64,000 nt of DNA from Ruminococcaceae bacterium FB2012 (GCA_900104495.1 FMXS01000004.1:186001-250000); one strand, 5' to 3'; shown: positions 24,317 to 32,749, numbered from the stretch's first letter. Notes: generated by a model not told the origin, from the sequence alone. Program-made: numbers and translations.

Positions 24317-25092
24317 ACAAAGAAACAGAAAAAGAAGAAAACAAAATCGAAAAGAATAAGTCAGATGTATATAAGCGGCGTGTTCAGATAATCAGCGCGG
24401 CCGCTTTTGTTTTGCTTATCATAGCCGCGACGGTCGCCTGCATCCCGCTTATAAACGATCTTCGCAGTCCCGAAGGCTTGGAAAAGATGAAGGAACGCCT
24501 TGAAAGCTACAGTGGGCTTTGGGGTGTTATTATATTTACCTTCATTCAGGCGGCTCAGGTGGTTATCGCTGTTATTCCGGCAGTGCAGATACTGGGCGGA
24601 GTGCTGTTCGGATGGTTTGCCGGCGCTTTGCTTTCGATGCTGGGCATACTGATAGGCACGGTGGTCGTGTTCGTTATCGTCAATAAGCTCGGGCGTCCGC
24701 TTGTGGAGGCTTTTGTTGACGAAAAGCTGTTTTCGAGATACAGTTTTCTCAGTGACGAGAAAAAGCTGGTAAGGATATTGATGATCCTTTATATCATTCC
24801 CGCTATACCGAAGGATGTTCTGACCTATCTTGTCCCGCTGACAAAGGTCAGAACGAGAGATTTCTTTCTGTTCGTCCTGCCCTGCCGGATACCTGCGATT
24901 GTGCTTTCAACGGTGTTCGGGAGCAACGTCAAGGACGGCAATATCAAAACGGCGGTAATTATAATTGCTGTCTGCGTTGTCCTCGGGATAATCGGATTTA
25001 TTGTCAAGGATCCCTTCCTTGATTTTCTGAACAAGCGAAAAAACAAAAAAGCCCCCGATCCCGGGAGCGAAAGTGAGAATGAAAATGAATAA
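24313..25092 (+). CDS. TVP38/TMEM64 (VTT-domain) membrane protein
   Basis: A 259-residue membrane protein of the DedA/VTT superfamily. A charged N-terminus precedes a first helix (residues about 25-45). The VTT core carries AVIPAVQILGGVLFGWFAGALLSMLG and a later IIPAIPKDVLTYLVPLTKVRTRDFF, the typical re-entrant-loop segments with Pro and charged residues. Members are thought to move or scramble lipids, including undecaprenyl phosphate, across the membrane. Overlaps the upstream membrane gene by 4 bases and ends at a shared terminator. Confidence 0.9.
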   Translation: MNKETEKEENKIEKNKSDVYKRRVQIISAAAFVLLIIAATVACIPLINDLRSPEGLEKMKERLESYSGLWGVIIFTFIQAAQVVIAVIPAVQILGGVLFGWFAGALLSMLGILIGTVVVFVIVNKLGRPLVEAFVDEKLFSRYSFLSDEKKLVRILMILYIIPAIPKDVLTYLVPLTKVRTRDFFLFVLPCRIPAIVLSTVFGSNVKDGNIKTAVIIIAVCVVLGIIGFIVKDPFLDFLNKRKNKKAPDPGSESENENE

Positions 25093-25114
25093 GGCCGGAG
25101 CTGTCCGGCCTTTT
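25091..25114. terminator. Intrinsic terminator, convergent junction
   Basis: AAGGCCGGA pairs with TCCGGCCTT around a GCTG loop, followed by TT on the plus strand. Confidence 0.85.
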
Positions 25115-25118
25115 GCTG

Positions 25119-25808
25119 TTATATTCTCAACGTTTTCAGATATGCCTTTGTCTTATCTGAGATGCGGAAGCTCTCAACAGCTTTCTGTATCGTCTTGTTG
25201 TGGACCCAGCGGGACAGTCTGTGTTCCGTAAGATAAGTGACAGCCGTATCGTACTGTTTGGCGAGGGCGGTGGCGAAATACCAGGCTGTCATCATTTTGA
25301 TGTAGTATTCCTCCGAGGTCACCGAAGCGGCAAGCTCGCAGTATTCCGGTTTGAAGTTCTCGTCAAGATACAGCTTCATAAGCAGGCCTATGGCATATCG
25401 GACGGTGTAGGTGTGTTCCGAAGCCAGCCACTTTCTGATGTATGACAGGAGAGCATCAGTGTTTTTGGCAAAGGCTTTCGGGACCCAGCAGTCACAGGTG
25501 GCCCAGTTGTCAATGCAGGGCAGGAAGGCTTCGACTTCGGCTATGGACTGCCCGAAGTCCTTGGTGCAGGAAATTATAAAGGCATGAAGATTGTTTTCTT
25601 CATAGTATTTGTGGGGGAGTTCCGCAAGAAAATCACTGATCTCCGGACGCTTGGCGAACTCCGAAGCAAGTTTCCTCAGCGGCGGGGTCCTCACGCCGAT
25701 TATCGCTTCCGAAGGGTAACCGGGGACCAGGCTCTTGTGAAATTCCTTGTATTTTGGGTCTGCAAGCTCAAAAAGCCTGCTTTCTATTTCCTTTGTTATA
25801 CCGTTCAC
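25119..25808 (-). CDS. AlkD-like DNA alkylation repair (HEAT-repeat) protein
   Basis: A 229-residue all-helical protein of the COG4912 family. It shows the family opening (YKEFHKSLVPG, IIGVRTPPLRKLA), the conserved NWATCDCWVPKAF and TVRYAIGLLMKLYLD, and terminates in WVHNKTIQKAVES, the positions where AlkD-type HEAT repeats line the DNA groove. AlkD removes 3- and 7-alkylated bases without flipping them out. Whether this member is a glycosylase or a non-catalytic paralog cannot be said. AGGAGG precedes the ATG. Single-gene unit. Confidence 0.88.
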   Translation of the reverse strand: MNGITKEIESRLFELADPKYKEFHKSLVPGYPSEAIIGVRTPPLRKLASEFAKRPEISDFLAELPHKYYEENNLHAFIISCTKDFGQSIAEVEAFLPCIDNWATCDCWVPKAFAKNTDALLSYIRKWLASEHTYTVRYAIGLLMKLYLDENFKPEYCELAASVTSEEYYIKMMTAWYFATALAKQYDTAVTYLTEHRLSRWVHNKTIQKAVESFRISDKTKAYLKTLRI

Positions 25809-25896
25809 GGCTATTCCTCCTTTACGGACTGATACCTTGAACTAATAATAACATAAGCCGTTCTGATTGTCAAATGTTAGCAAAATGTTAAAATGA

Positions 25897-25925
25897 TTGA
25901 CTTTTCGATCGCTATATGTTATAAT
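25897..25925 (+). promoter_or_regulatory. Near-consensus promoter
   Basis: TTGACT (25897-25902), 17-base spacer, TATAAT (25920-25925). Its position shows that the gene downstream must start later than the longest open frame. Confidence 0.8.
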
Positions 25926-25983
25926 AACTATAAGTGCTTATGCGGCAACTCGTGGATTTTTTCTCAGTGAGGTGAAATGTATC

Positions 25984-26811
25984 GTGAAATGCCCAAGCTG
26001 CGGTGAAAAATCAAATAAAAAGGATAAGGTCTGCCGAAACTGCGGGACTGTCCTAAAAAAGGAGAGGAGCTTCTTGAGATCGTCATCCGGTACAAAGTCT
26101 GATGCGGGAAAAGTCCCGCTGCTTGAAACCTCTGCACCTTCCGAAGCCCCGGCTGCCGGAAAGTTTAGGCTTATTAAGCTTATCCTTATCGCTGCTGTTC
26201 TGCTGCTGATAGTTTTGCTCGTTATCAACCTTGTGGTACATTTTGCTTCCGGCAAGGGAAAAAAGAATGCCGAAAAGCTGTCGGAGTATCTTGGCACCAA
26301 TGTCGGTACGGCTGAGGACAAGCTCGGGATGCATCTGAAAGACAACAGTTCCTTTGCTATAATCAATAAATCCGATACCTTTGACTACATCCTGGAAGCT
26401 GAAGATTCGGTCAATATCGATGATATCAAGTTCCCGGAGTGGACCGTGACGGTAATGAAAACGACCTCCGAGAAGATAGATAACGTTATCTATACCAATT
26501 ACAAACTGCTAAAAAGCGACAGCCGCGGAGAGAAGCTGGAAAGGCGTCCCGACCTCGACGCTTACGGCAGAAATACCAAGATCGGCACCGTTCTTGACGC
26601 TATCGGATGCGAGCCGTTCAGAATATCCTATGCCCTTGATTTTACCAAATACGAGTTCAGATATTATTACGAACTTGACAACGGGGATATGCAGAGCGTT
26701 GCTCTCGTTGTTTCCGCCGACCTTGAAGACAAATATTTTTACAGCACCTCCGAGGACCTGGATCCCTTCTTTATCACCTCGAAGGCTCCTTCCGCGAGAA
26801 GCTCGCTGTAG
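25984..26811 (+). CDS. Zinc-ribbon, single-pass membrane protein of unknown function
   Basis: A 275-residue protein starting at GTG (25984), supported by GAGGTG 9 bases upstream and the promoter at 25897. Residues 2-20 hold a CPxCGx(9)CRNCG zinc ribbon, followed by a basic/Ser-rich segment, a strong membrane helix (LIKLILIAAVLLLIVLLVIN) near residue 65 to 85, and an extracytoplasmic domain of about 180 residues with no recognised fold. Same architecture (ribbon, helix, outer domain) as the protein at 58774. It directly precedes the zinc-ribbon pseudokinase, so the two may act in one envelope-sensing process, which is inference only. Confidence 0.8.
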   Translation: MKCPSCGEKSNKKDKVCRNCGTVLKKERSFLRSSSGTKSDAGKVPLLETSAPSEAPAAGKFRLIKLILIAAVLLLIVLLVINLVVHFASGKGKKNAEKLSEYLGTNVGTAEDKLGMHLKDNSSFAIINKSDTFDYILEAEDSVNIDDIKFPEWTVTVMKTTSEKIDNVIYTNYKLLKSDSRGEKLERRPDLDAYGRNTKIGTVLDAIGCEPFRISYALDFTKYEFRYYYELDNGDMQSVALVVSADLEDKYFYSTSEDLDPFFITSKAPSARSSL

Positions 26812-26874
26812 TTACAGAAGAAATACAGAAATAATACAAATAGTTTCATAAATCATACAGTTTGCGTGATGATA

Positions 26875-26903
26875 TTGACTTATCAGCCTGTTGCTGATAT
26901 TAT
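26875..26903 (+). promoter_or_regulatory. Promoter of the pseudokinase gene
   Basis: TTGACT (26875-26880), 17-base spacer, TATTAT (26898-26903), about 50 bases before the GTG start. Confidence 0.7.
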
Positions 26904-26954
26904 TATATTCAGCGGAATTTCCGTTCAGCAGATTATTATATAAGGAGGGTTTTT

Positions 26955-28724
26955 GTGGAAACAAGTTCCAAGCTCTGTATGGGCTGTATGAACGAGCTTG
27001 ATGAAAACGGCGTGTGTCAGTACTGCAGCTATACCGACGATATCCCGCATCTACAGTCTTACCTCGCTCCGAGAACCGTTCTTGATGACAGATACATAGT
27101 GGGAAAAATGCTATCCTATAACGGTGAGGGCGCTTCATATATCTGTTACGATATGATAAGAAAGAGCAAAGCCGTTATCAGAGAGTATATGCCCGATACG
27201 CTCTGCGACCGCGACCGCAGTACTCAGAGGCTCATCCCCAATCCGGACTGTCTTGCCAAGTACAAGACCTATATGTCGGAATTCACGGATATGAACAAGG
27301 TGCTGTCAAGGATGCGCAATCTTTCTCATATCTCCACACCGCTTGATATCTTCGTTGAGAATAATACCACCTATGTCATACTTGAGTATGTAGAGGGCGT
27401 GTCGCTTAAAAAGTTTTTGCAGACAAACACGGGCTATCTGACCTGGAACAGGGTCAAGAAGCTGTTCATGCCGCTGTTTACCACTCTCAGCATAATCCAT
27501 AACTCGGGGATAATCCATAGAGGCATTTCTCCCGAGAATATTATCGTTACCACTGACGGAGAGCTTAAACTGACAGGCTTCTCGATCAGCTCGATAAGGA
27601 CTTCGAATACCGGCCTTTCCCCGGAGTTTTATTCGGGATATACCGCTCCCGAGCAGTATACCTCGCTGGCGTATCAGGGAACCTGGACGGATGTTTATGC
27701 CGTCGCTGCGGTGATCTACCGCATTCTGACCGGGTGTATGCCGCTTGATGCCAACACAAGGCTGACAAATGACACTCTTGTGCCTGCGTCAAGGATCAAT
27801 CCCGGTATCCCGAACTATGTTTCAAACGTGCTTTCACACGCTATGGCTGTTAAAGGCGAGGACAGGATACAGACCATCAACGACTTTGTTACTCAGCTGT
27901 TTGACAGACACTATCAGCTTGAGCATCAGAAGGGCGCCACTCAGACTATCCCGATACAGCGCATCAACGAAGCCGCAGAGCAGAATTATTCGCAGAAAAA
28001 GAAAGCTCCGCAGAAGTCAAGCGCCGGCTCCGTTGCTGTCATTGTCGCAGTGATCGTTATCATCGTGTTCCTGGGGGTAGGAGCTTATATGCTTTATCAG
28101 CTGCTGCTGCCGCCGGATAAGTCCCAGGGTGGGAACACCTCCTCGGGGATGAACAATTCTGTATTCATCGCTGACAGCGCCACGGATGTTATCCCTTATG
28201 AACCGGTTATCACTACGGCTACCCAGGCATCGCAGGAGGACGAATCTCCTTACGGAACGGGTGCGTTCATGCCTAACGTTATCGGCGTAAGGTACGAAAC
28301 TGTTGTTAGCCAGCTTGGTAAGTCATTTACTATCAGAGCGGACTACTTCTATTCCGATGCTACCGAGAAGGGCATAGTTACCGAGCAGAGCATCCCCGAA
28401 AACACCGAGTACGATCCGGACAGAAAGAACGAGCTCGTTCTTAAGGTGTGCAAGGGTACTGAGAATGTCGCCGTTCCCGATTACTCCGGCAAGAAGTATA
28501 CCGATTATTCGGCTCTCCTTGATTCGCTTGATATCAAGTATAAGAAGGTCGATGTCTACTCCGACAGCGTTTCTATCGGATATGTTGTTTCGACCGATAT
28601 CGGCGTGGGCTATAACGTCAATGTCAAGAACGGTGAGGTCCTTACCGTAAGAGTTTCCAAGGGCAAGACCGTCAAGACCACCAAAAAGGAAGACAAAAAG
28701 GAAGAGACCACCAAACCGTCCTGA
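26955..28724 (+). CDS. Zinc-ribbon/PASTA serine-threonine pseudokinase
   Basis: A 589-residue protein, GTG start with AAGGAGGG upstream. Residues 8-24 form a zinc ribbon (CMGC and CQYC pairs). Residues about 45-315 have the Hanks-type kinase fold, but key catalytic residues are replaced: the VAIK lysine is Arg76 (VIREYMP), HRD is His-Arg-Gly190 (HRGISPEN, with Asn195 kept), and DFG is Gly208-Phe-Ser. The glycine loop is also altered (LSYNGEGAS). A membrane helix lies near residues 357-382. Outside the cell are two PASTA domains (MPNVIGVRYETVVSQLG and VPDYSGKKYTDYSALLD) that in PrkC-type kinases bind muropeptides or lipid II. It ends in a Lys/Thr tail. Probably a scaffold or sensor rather than a phosphotransferase. 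Confidence 0.9.
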   Translation: METSSKLCMGCMNELDENGVCQYCSYTDDIPHLQSYLAPRTVLDDRYIVGKMLSYNGEGASYICYDMIRKSKAVIREYMPDTLCDRDRSTQRLIPNPDCLAKYKTYMSEFTDMNKVLSRMRNLSHISTPLDIFVENNTTYVILEYVEGVSLKKFLQTNTGYLTWNRVKKLFMPLFTTLSIIHNSGIIHRGISPENIIVTTDGELKLTGFSISSIRTSNTGLSPEFYSGYTAPEQYTSLAYQGTWTDVYAVAAVIYRILTGCMPLDANTRLTNDTLVPASRINPGIPNYVSNVLSHAMAVKGEDRIQTINDFVTQLFDRHYQLEHQKGATQTIPIQRINEAAEQNYSQKKKAPQKSSAGSVAVIVAVIVIIVFLGVGAYMLYQLLLPPDKSQGGNTSSGMNNSVFIADSATDVIPYEPVITTATQASQEDESPYGTGAFMPNVIGVRYETVVSQLGKSFTIRADYFYSDATEKGIVTEQSIPENTEYDPDRKNELVLKVCKGTENVAVPDYSGKKYTDYSALLDSLDIKYKKVDVYSDSVSIGYVVSTDIGVGYNVNVKNGEVLTVRVSKGKTVKTTKKEDKKEETTKPS

Positions 28725-28787
28725 TCTTGAAAAGGAAAAATGTTTCCAAAACTCCGAAAACGTTTGAAAATTCTTTTAAAGTTTGCT

Positions 28788-28822
28788 AAACCCTTGACAA
28801 TGTCAAGGGTTTATGCTATTAT
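28788..28822 (+). promoter_or_regulatory. pfkA promoter with -35 inside a perfect inverted repeat
   Basis: TTGACA (28794-28799), 17-base spacer, TATTAT (28817-28822). The -35 lies in a perfect 11-bp inverted repeat, AAACCCTTGAC (28788-28798) and GTCAAGGGTTT (28802-28812), with a 3-base loop. It may be an operator or the preceding gene's terminator (no T run). Confidence 0.75.
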
Positions 28823-28880
28823 TATAAAGGCATTTATGAACTTGTTTATCTGATATAATACTTATTTTGGAGGTCTTTAT

Positions 28881-29843
28881 ATGGCTCGTAGAATAGGAAT
28901 ACTTACAAGCGGCGGCGACGCTCCCGGTATGAACGCAGTTGTTCGTGCAGTTGCAAGAGCCGGTTTGCAGAGAGGCATGGAGGTCTGCGGCATCCGCAGA
29001 GGTTATGTCGGCCTGCTCAACGGTGACGTTTTTGAAATGGACGAGCGTACCGTTTCGGGCGTTATCCAGCGCGGCGGTACATTCCTTTATACCGCAAGAT
29101 GCCCCGAGTTCAGAAATATGGAAGGCGTCAAGAAGGGCTATGATATGTGCAAGAAACTCGGCCTTGAAGGACTTGTTGTCGTAGGCGGCGACGGTTCGTT
29201 CAGAGGTGCCGGCGATCTTTCTTCCCTTGGCATTCCCTGCATCGGTATTCCCGGAACCATTGACAATGATATCCAGTGCACCGAATATACTATCGGTTAC
29301 GATACCGCTATGAACACCGCAATGGAAATGATCGACAAGATCTGTGATACTACTCAGTCTCACGACCGCTGCTCCGTTGTCGAGGTAATGGGCAGAAAGG
29401 CCGGATATATCGCTGTTAACGTCGGCATCGCCGTAGGCGCTGAGGCTGTTATCACCCTTGAAGAGCCTTATGATCTCAACGAGATCGCCGATAAGATGAT
29501 GCAGGCCAAGAAGCACGGCAAGACCCACTTCCTTATCGTTGTTGCTGAGGGCGTCGGCCAGACCGATGTTATCGCAAGGACCATCCAGGAAATGACCGGC
29601 ATGGAATCGAGAGTAACTGTTCTCGGTCATGTTCAGCGCGGAGGTTCTCCAACGGTAAGAGACAGAGTCCTTGCTACAGAAATGGGCTATCACGCTGTTG
29701 AACTGCTGGATCAAGGCATCGGCAACAGGATCGTCGGCCTCAAGGACGGCAAGGTTTACGATATCGATCTCCAAGAAGGTCTTGCTATGAAGAAGGAATT
29801 CCTGCATAACAGATACGAGATCCTTAAAAAGACTACTTTCTGA
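28881..29843 (+). CDS. pfkA: ATP-dependent 6-phosphofructokinase
   Basis: A 320-residue glycolytic enzyme that phosphorylates fructose 6-phosphate. Motifs: LTSGGDAPGMNA (ATP site), VVGGDGSFRGA with Gly after GGD (typical of ATP rather than pyrophosphate use), PGTIDND with the catalytic Asp, and EVMGRKAGYIAV. The length is the bacterial norm. TTGGAGG precedes the ATG. Single gene, with strong promoter elements upstream and codon use typical of highly expressed genes. Confidence 0.97.
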   Translation: MARRIGILTSGGDAPGMNAVVRAVARAGLQRGMEVCGIRRGYVGLLNGDVFEMDERTVSGVIQRGGTFLYTARCPEFRNMEGVKKGYDMCKKLGLEGLVVVGGDGSFRGAGDLSSLGIPCIGIPGTIDNDIQCTEYTIGYDTAMNTAMEMIDKICDTTQSHDRCSVVEVMGRKAGYIAVNVGIAVGAEAVITLEEPYDLNEIADKMMQAKKHGKTHFLIVVAEGVGQTDVIARTIQEMTGMESRVTVLGHVQRGGSPTVRDRVLATEMGYHAVELLDQGIGNRIVGLKDGKVYDIDLQEGLAMKKEFLHNRYEILKKTTF

Positions 29844-29863
29844 GTTAAGCCGCTCGGATAAGC

Positions 29864-29967
29864 ATATAAGAGTAGAAGTCTGTGCGTTAAGTGCCCGAAG
29901 GACGGGGAGTTGCTTTCGGGACGAAAAGATGATTCTTGCGATACAGCTTTCGCATCCCGCTTAGTAT
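29864..29967 (+). ncRNA. Tetrahydrofolate (THF) riboswitch aptamer
   Basis: The 186-base leader of folT contains the conserved THF aptamer blocks: AGAGTAGA near the start (29870-29877), GCGTTAAGTG (29884-29893), a variable GCCCGAAGGAC/GGG arm, and CGCATCCCGCTTA at the 3' side. Closing bases ATATAAG (29864-29870) pair with CTTAGTAT (29960-29967) with one bulge. This class senses reduced folates and sits upstream of folate transporter genes in Firmicutes, exactly as here. Confidence 0.85.
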
Positions 29968-29981
29968 GATATGAAATCAAG

Positions 29982-30023
29982 ATACCTTCTTTTCTATCGT
30001 ATTTTGTGAGGAAAAGGAGGTAT
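29982..30023 (+). promoter_or_regulatory. Ribosome-site-sequestering hairpin of the THF riboswitch
   Basis: ATACCTTCTTTT (29982-29993) pairs along 12 bases (one G-U) with AAAAGGAGGTAT (30012-30023), burying the folT ribosome site GGAGG (30016-30020). It follows the aptamer by 14 bases. A TTTTT tract follows, so transcription termination is a second possibility. Confidence 0.75.
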
Positions 30024-30029
30024 TTTTGT

Positions 30030-30587
30030 ATGGAGAACCGCTCCGTTAGAAAGAACAGGATACGGCTGTTCGGGAGCATAAAGATCCTGGTGGCCTGTGC
30101 GCTGTTCGTGGCTATGAGCATCGTGCTGGGCAAGTTCCTGTCGATAAAGATAGGTGACAATATCAGGATCAGTTTTGAAAACCTCTCGCTGCTGCTTTCG
30201 GGGATCCTGTTCGGACCCTTGATCGGGATGTTCACTGCGGTGGCGGCTGATGTGGTCGGATGCTTTCTCTACGGTTATTCGATAAACCCGATAATAACCT
30301 TCGGCGCCGCCTGCATAGGTTTTTTTGCGGGAGCTGTTTCAGCCTTCGCTTTCAAGAAGCACCTGCTGCCGAATGTTGCAATATCGGTATTTGTCGCTCA
30401 CATCATCGGTTCGATGATAGTCAAGACCATAGGGCTTTACATTTATTATCCGACACAGCGTCCCGTGCTGGTCTGGAGAATACCGATATATCTGATAACC
30501 GCCGCTGCGGAGACCGCTATTATCTATGCTCTGCTGAAAAGCAAGGCGTTCATCCAGCAATTTGAAAGAGTTAAGAGAAAAGTATGA
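30030..30587 (+). CDS. folT: Folate ECF transporter S component
   Basis: A 185-residue membrane protein, the substrate-binding subunit of an energy-coupling-factor folate transporter. Five to six hydrophobic helices, the S-component pattern ACALFVAMSIVLGKFLSIKIGDNIRISFENL and LSGILFGPLIGMFTAVAADVVGCFL are characteristic of FolT. Directly controlled by the THF riboswitch, which confirms the substrate class. The stop overlaps the folC start by 4 bases. Confidence 0.93.
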   Translation: MENRSVRKNRIRLFGSIKILVACALFVAMSIVLGKFLSIKIGDNIRISFENLSLLLSGILFGPLIGMFTAVAADVVGCFLYGYSINPIITFGAACIGFFAGAVSAFAFKKHLLPNVAISVFVAHIIGSMIVKTIGLYIYYPTQRPVLVWRIPIYLITAAAETAIIYALLKSKAFIQQFERVKRKV

Positions 30588-31864
30588 CAGAATTTGAAAA
30601 AGCCGTTTCAATATTGAAAAAAGCTTCAAGATCGGGCAGCAGGCTCGGTCTTGAACGCATTTTTGAGCTTGCCGCTTTGATTGGCGACCCGCAGGACAAG
30701 CCGAAAACAGTCCACGTTGCGGGTACGAATGGCAAGGGCTCCTTCTGCGCTATGCTGTCTTCGGTGCTGACCGCTCAAGGCTATAAGACCGGGACGTTCT
30801 CCTCACCGGTAATGCTTAAAGAAAATGACTGCGTCCGCATTGACGGGCGGCCTGTTTCCGAGAAGATATTTGCCGATGCCGTCATCAGGACGGCTGAGGC
30901 TTCCGAGGGGATGACAGATAAACCTACCGAGTTTGAACTGCTTTCTGCTGCGGCTTTTTTGATTTTTGCGGAGCAGGACTGTGACTTTGCCGTTATCGAA
31001 TGCGGTATGGGCGGCGACGGGGATTCCACGAATATCATACGCAGGCCGATGCTCTCCGTTATCACCAATGTGACCATAGACCACTGCGCTTATCTCGGGA
31101 ATACTACAGCCGAGATCGCTTCTCACAAGGCCGGGATCATCAAGAGCGGTGTGCCCGTATTTTTCGGCGGCGAGGATGCTGCTGCTTTTGAAGTCATCCG
31201 CCGAAGGGCAGAGCTTATGGACGCCGAACTTTTTACCCCGGAGGTTTCAGCCTTTGAGCCTTCGGACTGCGAAGGCGTAGGAGCGCGTTATAAAGGCGAA
31301 GAATACCGTGTCCCGCTGAAGGGGAGCTATCAGTATAAGAATCTGATAAGCGTGCTGACCTGCATTGAAATACTGCGTTCCGAGGGTGTTGATCTCACTG
31401 TTAATGCCGTCAAGCGCGGACTGAAAAGCGTTCGCTGGGAGGGAAGATTCGAGCAGCTTTGCTCCGACCCCGTTGTGATCTTCGACGGCGCCCATAACAG
31501 CGACGGTATGGAGAACTTCTGTAACAGCATACGCTGCCGCTTCGGAGATGTTAAACCGGCTCTGCTTATCGGTGTGCTGGCAGACAAGGATTACCGCTCC
31601 TACGCGGATATGCTGCGGCCTTTGGTCGGGCGGGTGTTTGCAATAGCGCCGAATAATCCGAGAGCGCTGCCCTCACTGGAACTTGCGGAATGCTTCAACG
31701 GTCTATGCCTCCCGACAGAGCCTTTTCCGTCCGTTAGCGAGGGTTTTGCTGCGGCATACGCTAATTGCTGTGAACATCGGCTGCCGCTTCTTGTGGCGGG
31801 ATCGCTGTATATGTACAGTGACATAGTCAAAGAAGTCGAAAGAATTAAAACTAAATGTAAATAA
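30584..31864 (+). CDS. folC: Folylpolyglutamate synthase/dihydrofolate synthase
   Basis: A 426-residue Mur-ligase-like enzyme that adds glutamate to folates, trapping them in the cell. Motifs: P-loop HVAGTNGKGSF, ECGMGGDGDSTN, the VTNVTIDHCAYLGNT segment, KAGIIK with the carbamylated-lysine region, and FDGAHNSDGMENF in the C-terminal domain. ATG overlaps folT, giving a riboswitch-controlled uptake-and-retention operon. The later folD gene at 55 kb belongs to the same pathway. Confidence 0.93.
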   Translation: MTEFEKAVSILKKASRSGSRLGLERIFELAALIGDPQDKPKTVHVAGTNGKGSFCAMLSSVLTAQGYKTGTFSSPVMLKENDCVRIDGRPVSEKIFADAVIRTAEASEGMTDKPTEFELLSAAAFLIFAEQDCDFAVIECGMGGDGDSTNIIRRPMLSVITNVTIDHCAYLGNTTAEIASHKAGIIKSGVPVFFGGEDAAAFEVIRRRAELMDAELFTPEVSAFEPSDCEGVGARYKGEEYRVPLKGSYQYKNLISVLTCIEILRSEGVDLTVNAVKRGLKSVRWEGRFEQLCSDPVVIFDGAHNSDGMENFCNSIRCRFGDVKPALLIGVLADKDYRSYADMLRPLVGRVFAIAPNNPRALPSLELAECFNGLCLPTEPFPSVSEGFAAAYANCCEHRLPLLVAGSLYMYSDIVKEVERIKTKCK

Positions 31865-31875
31865 TCACAAAACAG

Positions 31876-31917
31876 CACTTGATTTTTTATGCAATATGTA
31901 GTATAATAAATCAAGTG
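31876..31917 (+). promoter_or_regulatory. proC promoter framed by an inverted repeat
   Basis: TTGATT (31879-31884), 17-base spacer, TATAAT (31902-31907). Arms CACTTGATTT (31876-31885) and AAATCAAGTG (31908-31917) are perfect inverted repeats enclosing the promoter; the 3' arm is followed by TTTATTATTG, so it may also end the folC transcript. Confidence 0.75.
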
Positions 31918-31948
31918 TTTATTATTGTTCCAATGGAGTTGATCTTTT

Positions 31949-32749
31949 ATGACAAATGTCGGGTTTATAGGCGCGGGAAATATGGGCTACGCAATTATGA
32001 ATGGCATTGCTTCATGCAGTCTTAAAGACAGCATTTCGCTCTATGCTTATGACAGTTATGCTCCCGCTTTGGAAAGAGCTGTTACAGTCGGTGCTGCTGC
32101 CTGCGAGAACGAGGCAGGAGTGGTTTCTGCCTGCAAATATGTGTTCCTTGCAGTGAAGCCCCAGCAGCTTGATGTCGTGCTTGAGGCGATAGCCTCCGCA
32201 GTAACGGCTGATACGGTCATAGTTTCGATCTGCGCGGGCATCACCGACGAATACATTGCTTCCAAGACCCTTTCGGGTGCAAAGGTCGTGCTTGTTATGC
32301 CGAATACACCTTTGCTGCTTGGTGAGGGTGCTACCGCTCTTTCAAGGAGCAACAGCGTATCCGACAAGGAATTCTCACTCGTTTGCAGCATCTTCGGTGC
32401 CTGCGGAATATACAGCGTCATCCCGAAGGACAAGATGAAGGAGATCATTGCCATAAACGGCTCTTCACCTGCATTCATCTATTTGTATGCCAAGGCTTTC
32501 ATTGATTACGCTGACAGCGTGGGCATCGGCAGGGAAGTCGCCACGGAACTGTTTGCAAAATCGCTGATCGGCTCCGCGAAGATGATAACCGACAGCGGCA
32601 GGACCATTGAGGAACTGATCGAAATGGTGTCATCCAAGGGCGGCACGACAATAGCCGGACTTGAAAAGCTGCGTGAGGGCGGACTTGAAAAGGCCGTTTC
32701 GGAGTGCTGCAAGGCCTGCACAAAGCGCGCCTACGAGCTGTCTAAATAA
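31949..32749 (+). CDS. proC: Pyrroline-5-carboxylate reductase
   Basis: A 266-residue NADPH enzyme for the last step of proline synthesis. It has the Rossmann start VGFIGAGNMGYAIMNGI, LAVKPQQLDVVL, VMPNTPLLLGEGATALS, and the C-terminal dimer domain INGSSPAFIYLYAKAFIDYA plus SKGGTTIAGLEKLREGG. Ribosome site TGGAGTTGA precedes the ATG. Single-gene unit. Confidence 0.95.
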   Translation: MTNVGFIGAGNMGYAIMNGIASCSLKDSISLYAYDSYAPALERAVTVGAAACENEAGVVSACKYVFLAVKPQQLDVVLEAIASAVTADTVIVSICAGITDEYIASKTLSGAKVVLVMPNTPLLLGEGATALSRSNSVSDKEFSLVCSIFGACGIYSVIPKDKMKEIIAINGSSPAFIYLYAKAFIDYADSVGIGREVATELFAKSLIGSAKMITDSGRTIEELIEMVSSKGGTTIAGLEKLREGGLEKAVSECCKACTKRAYELSK

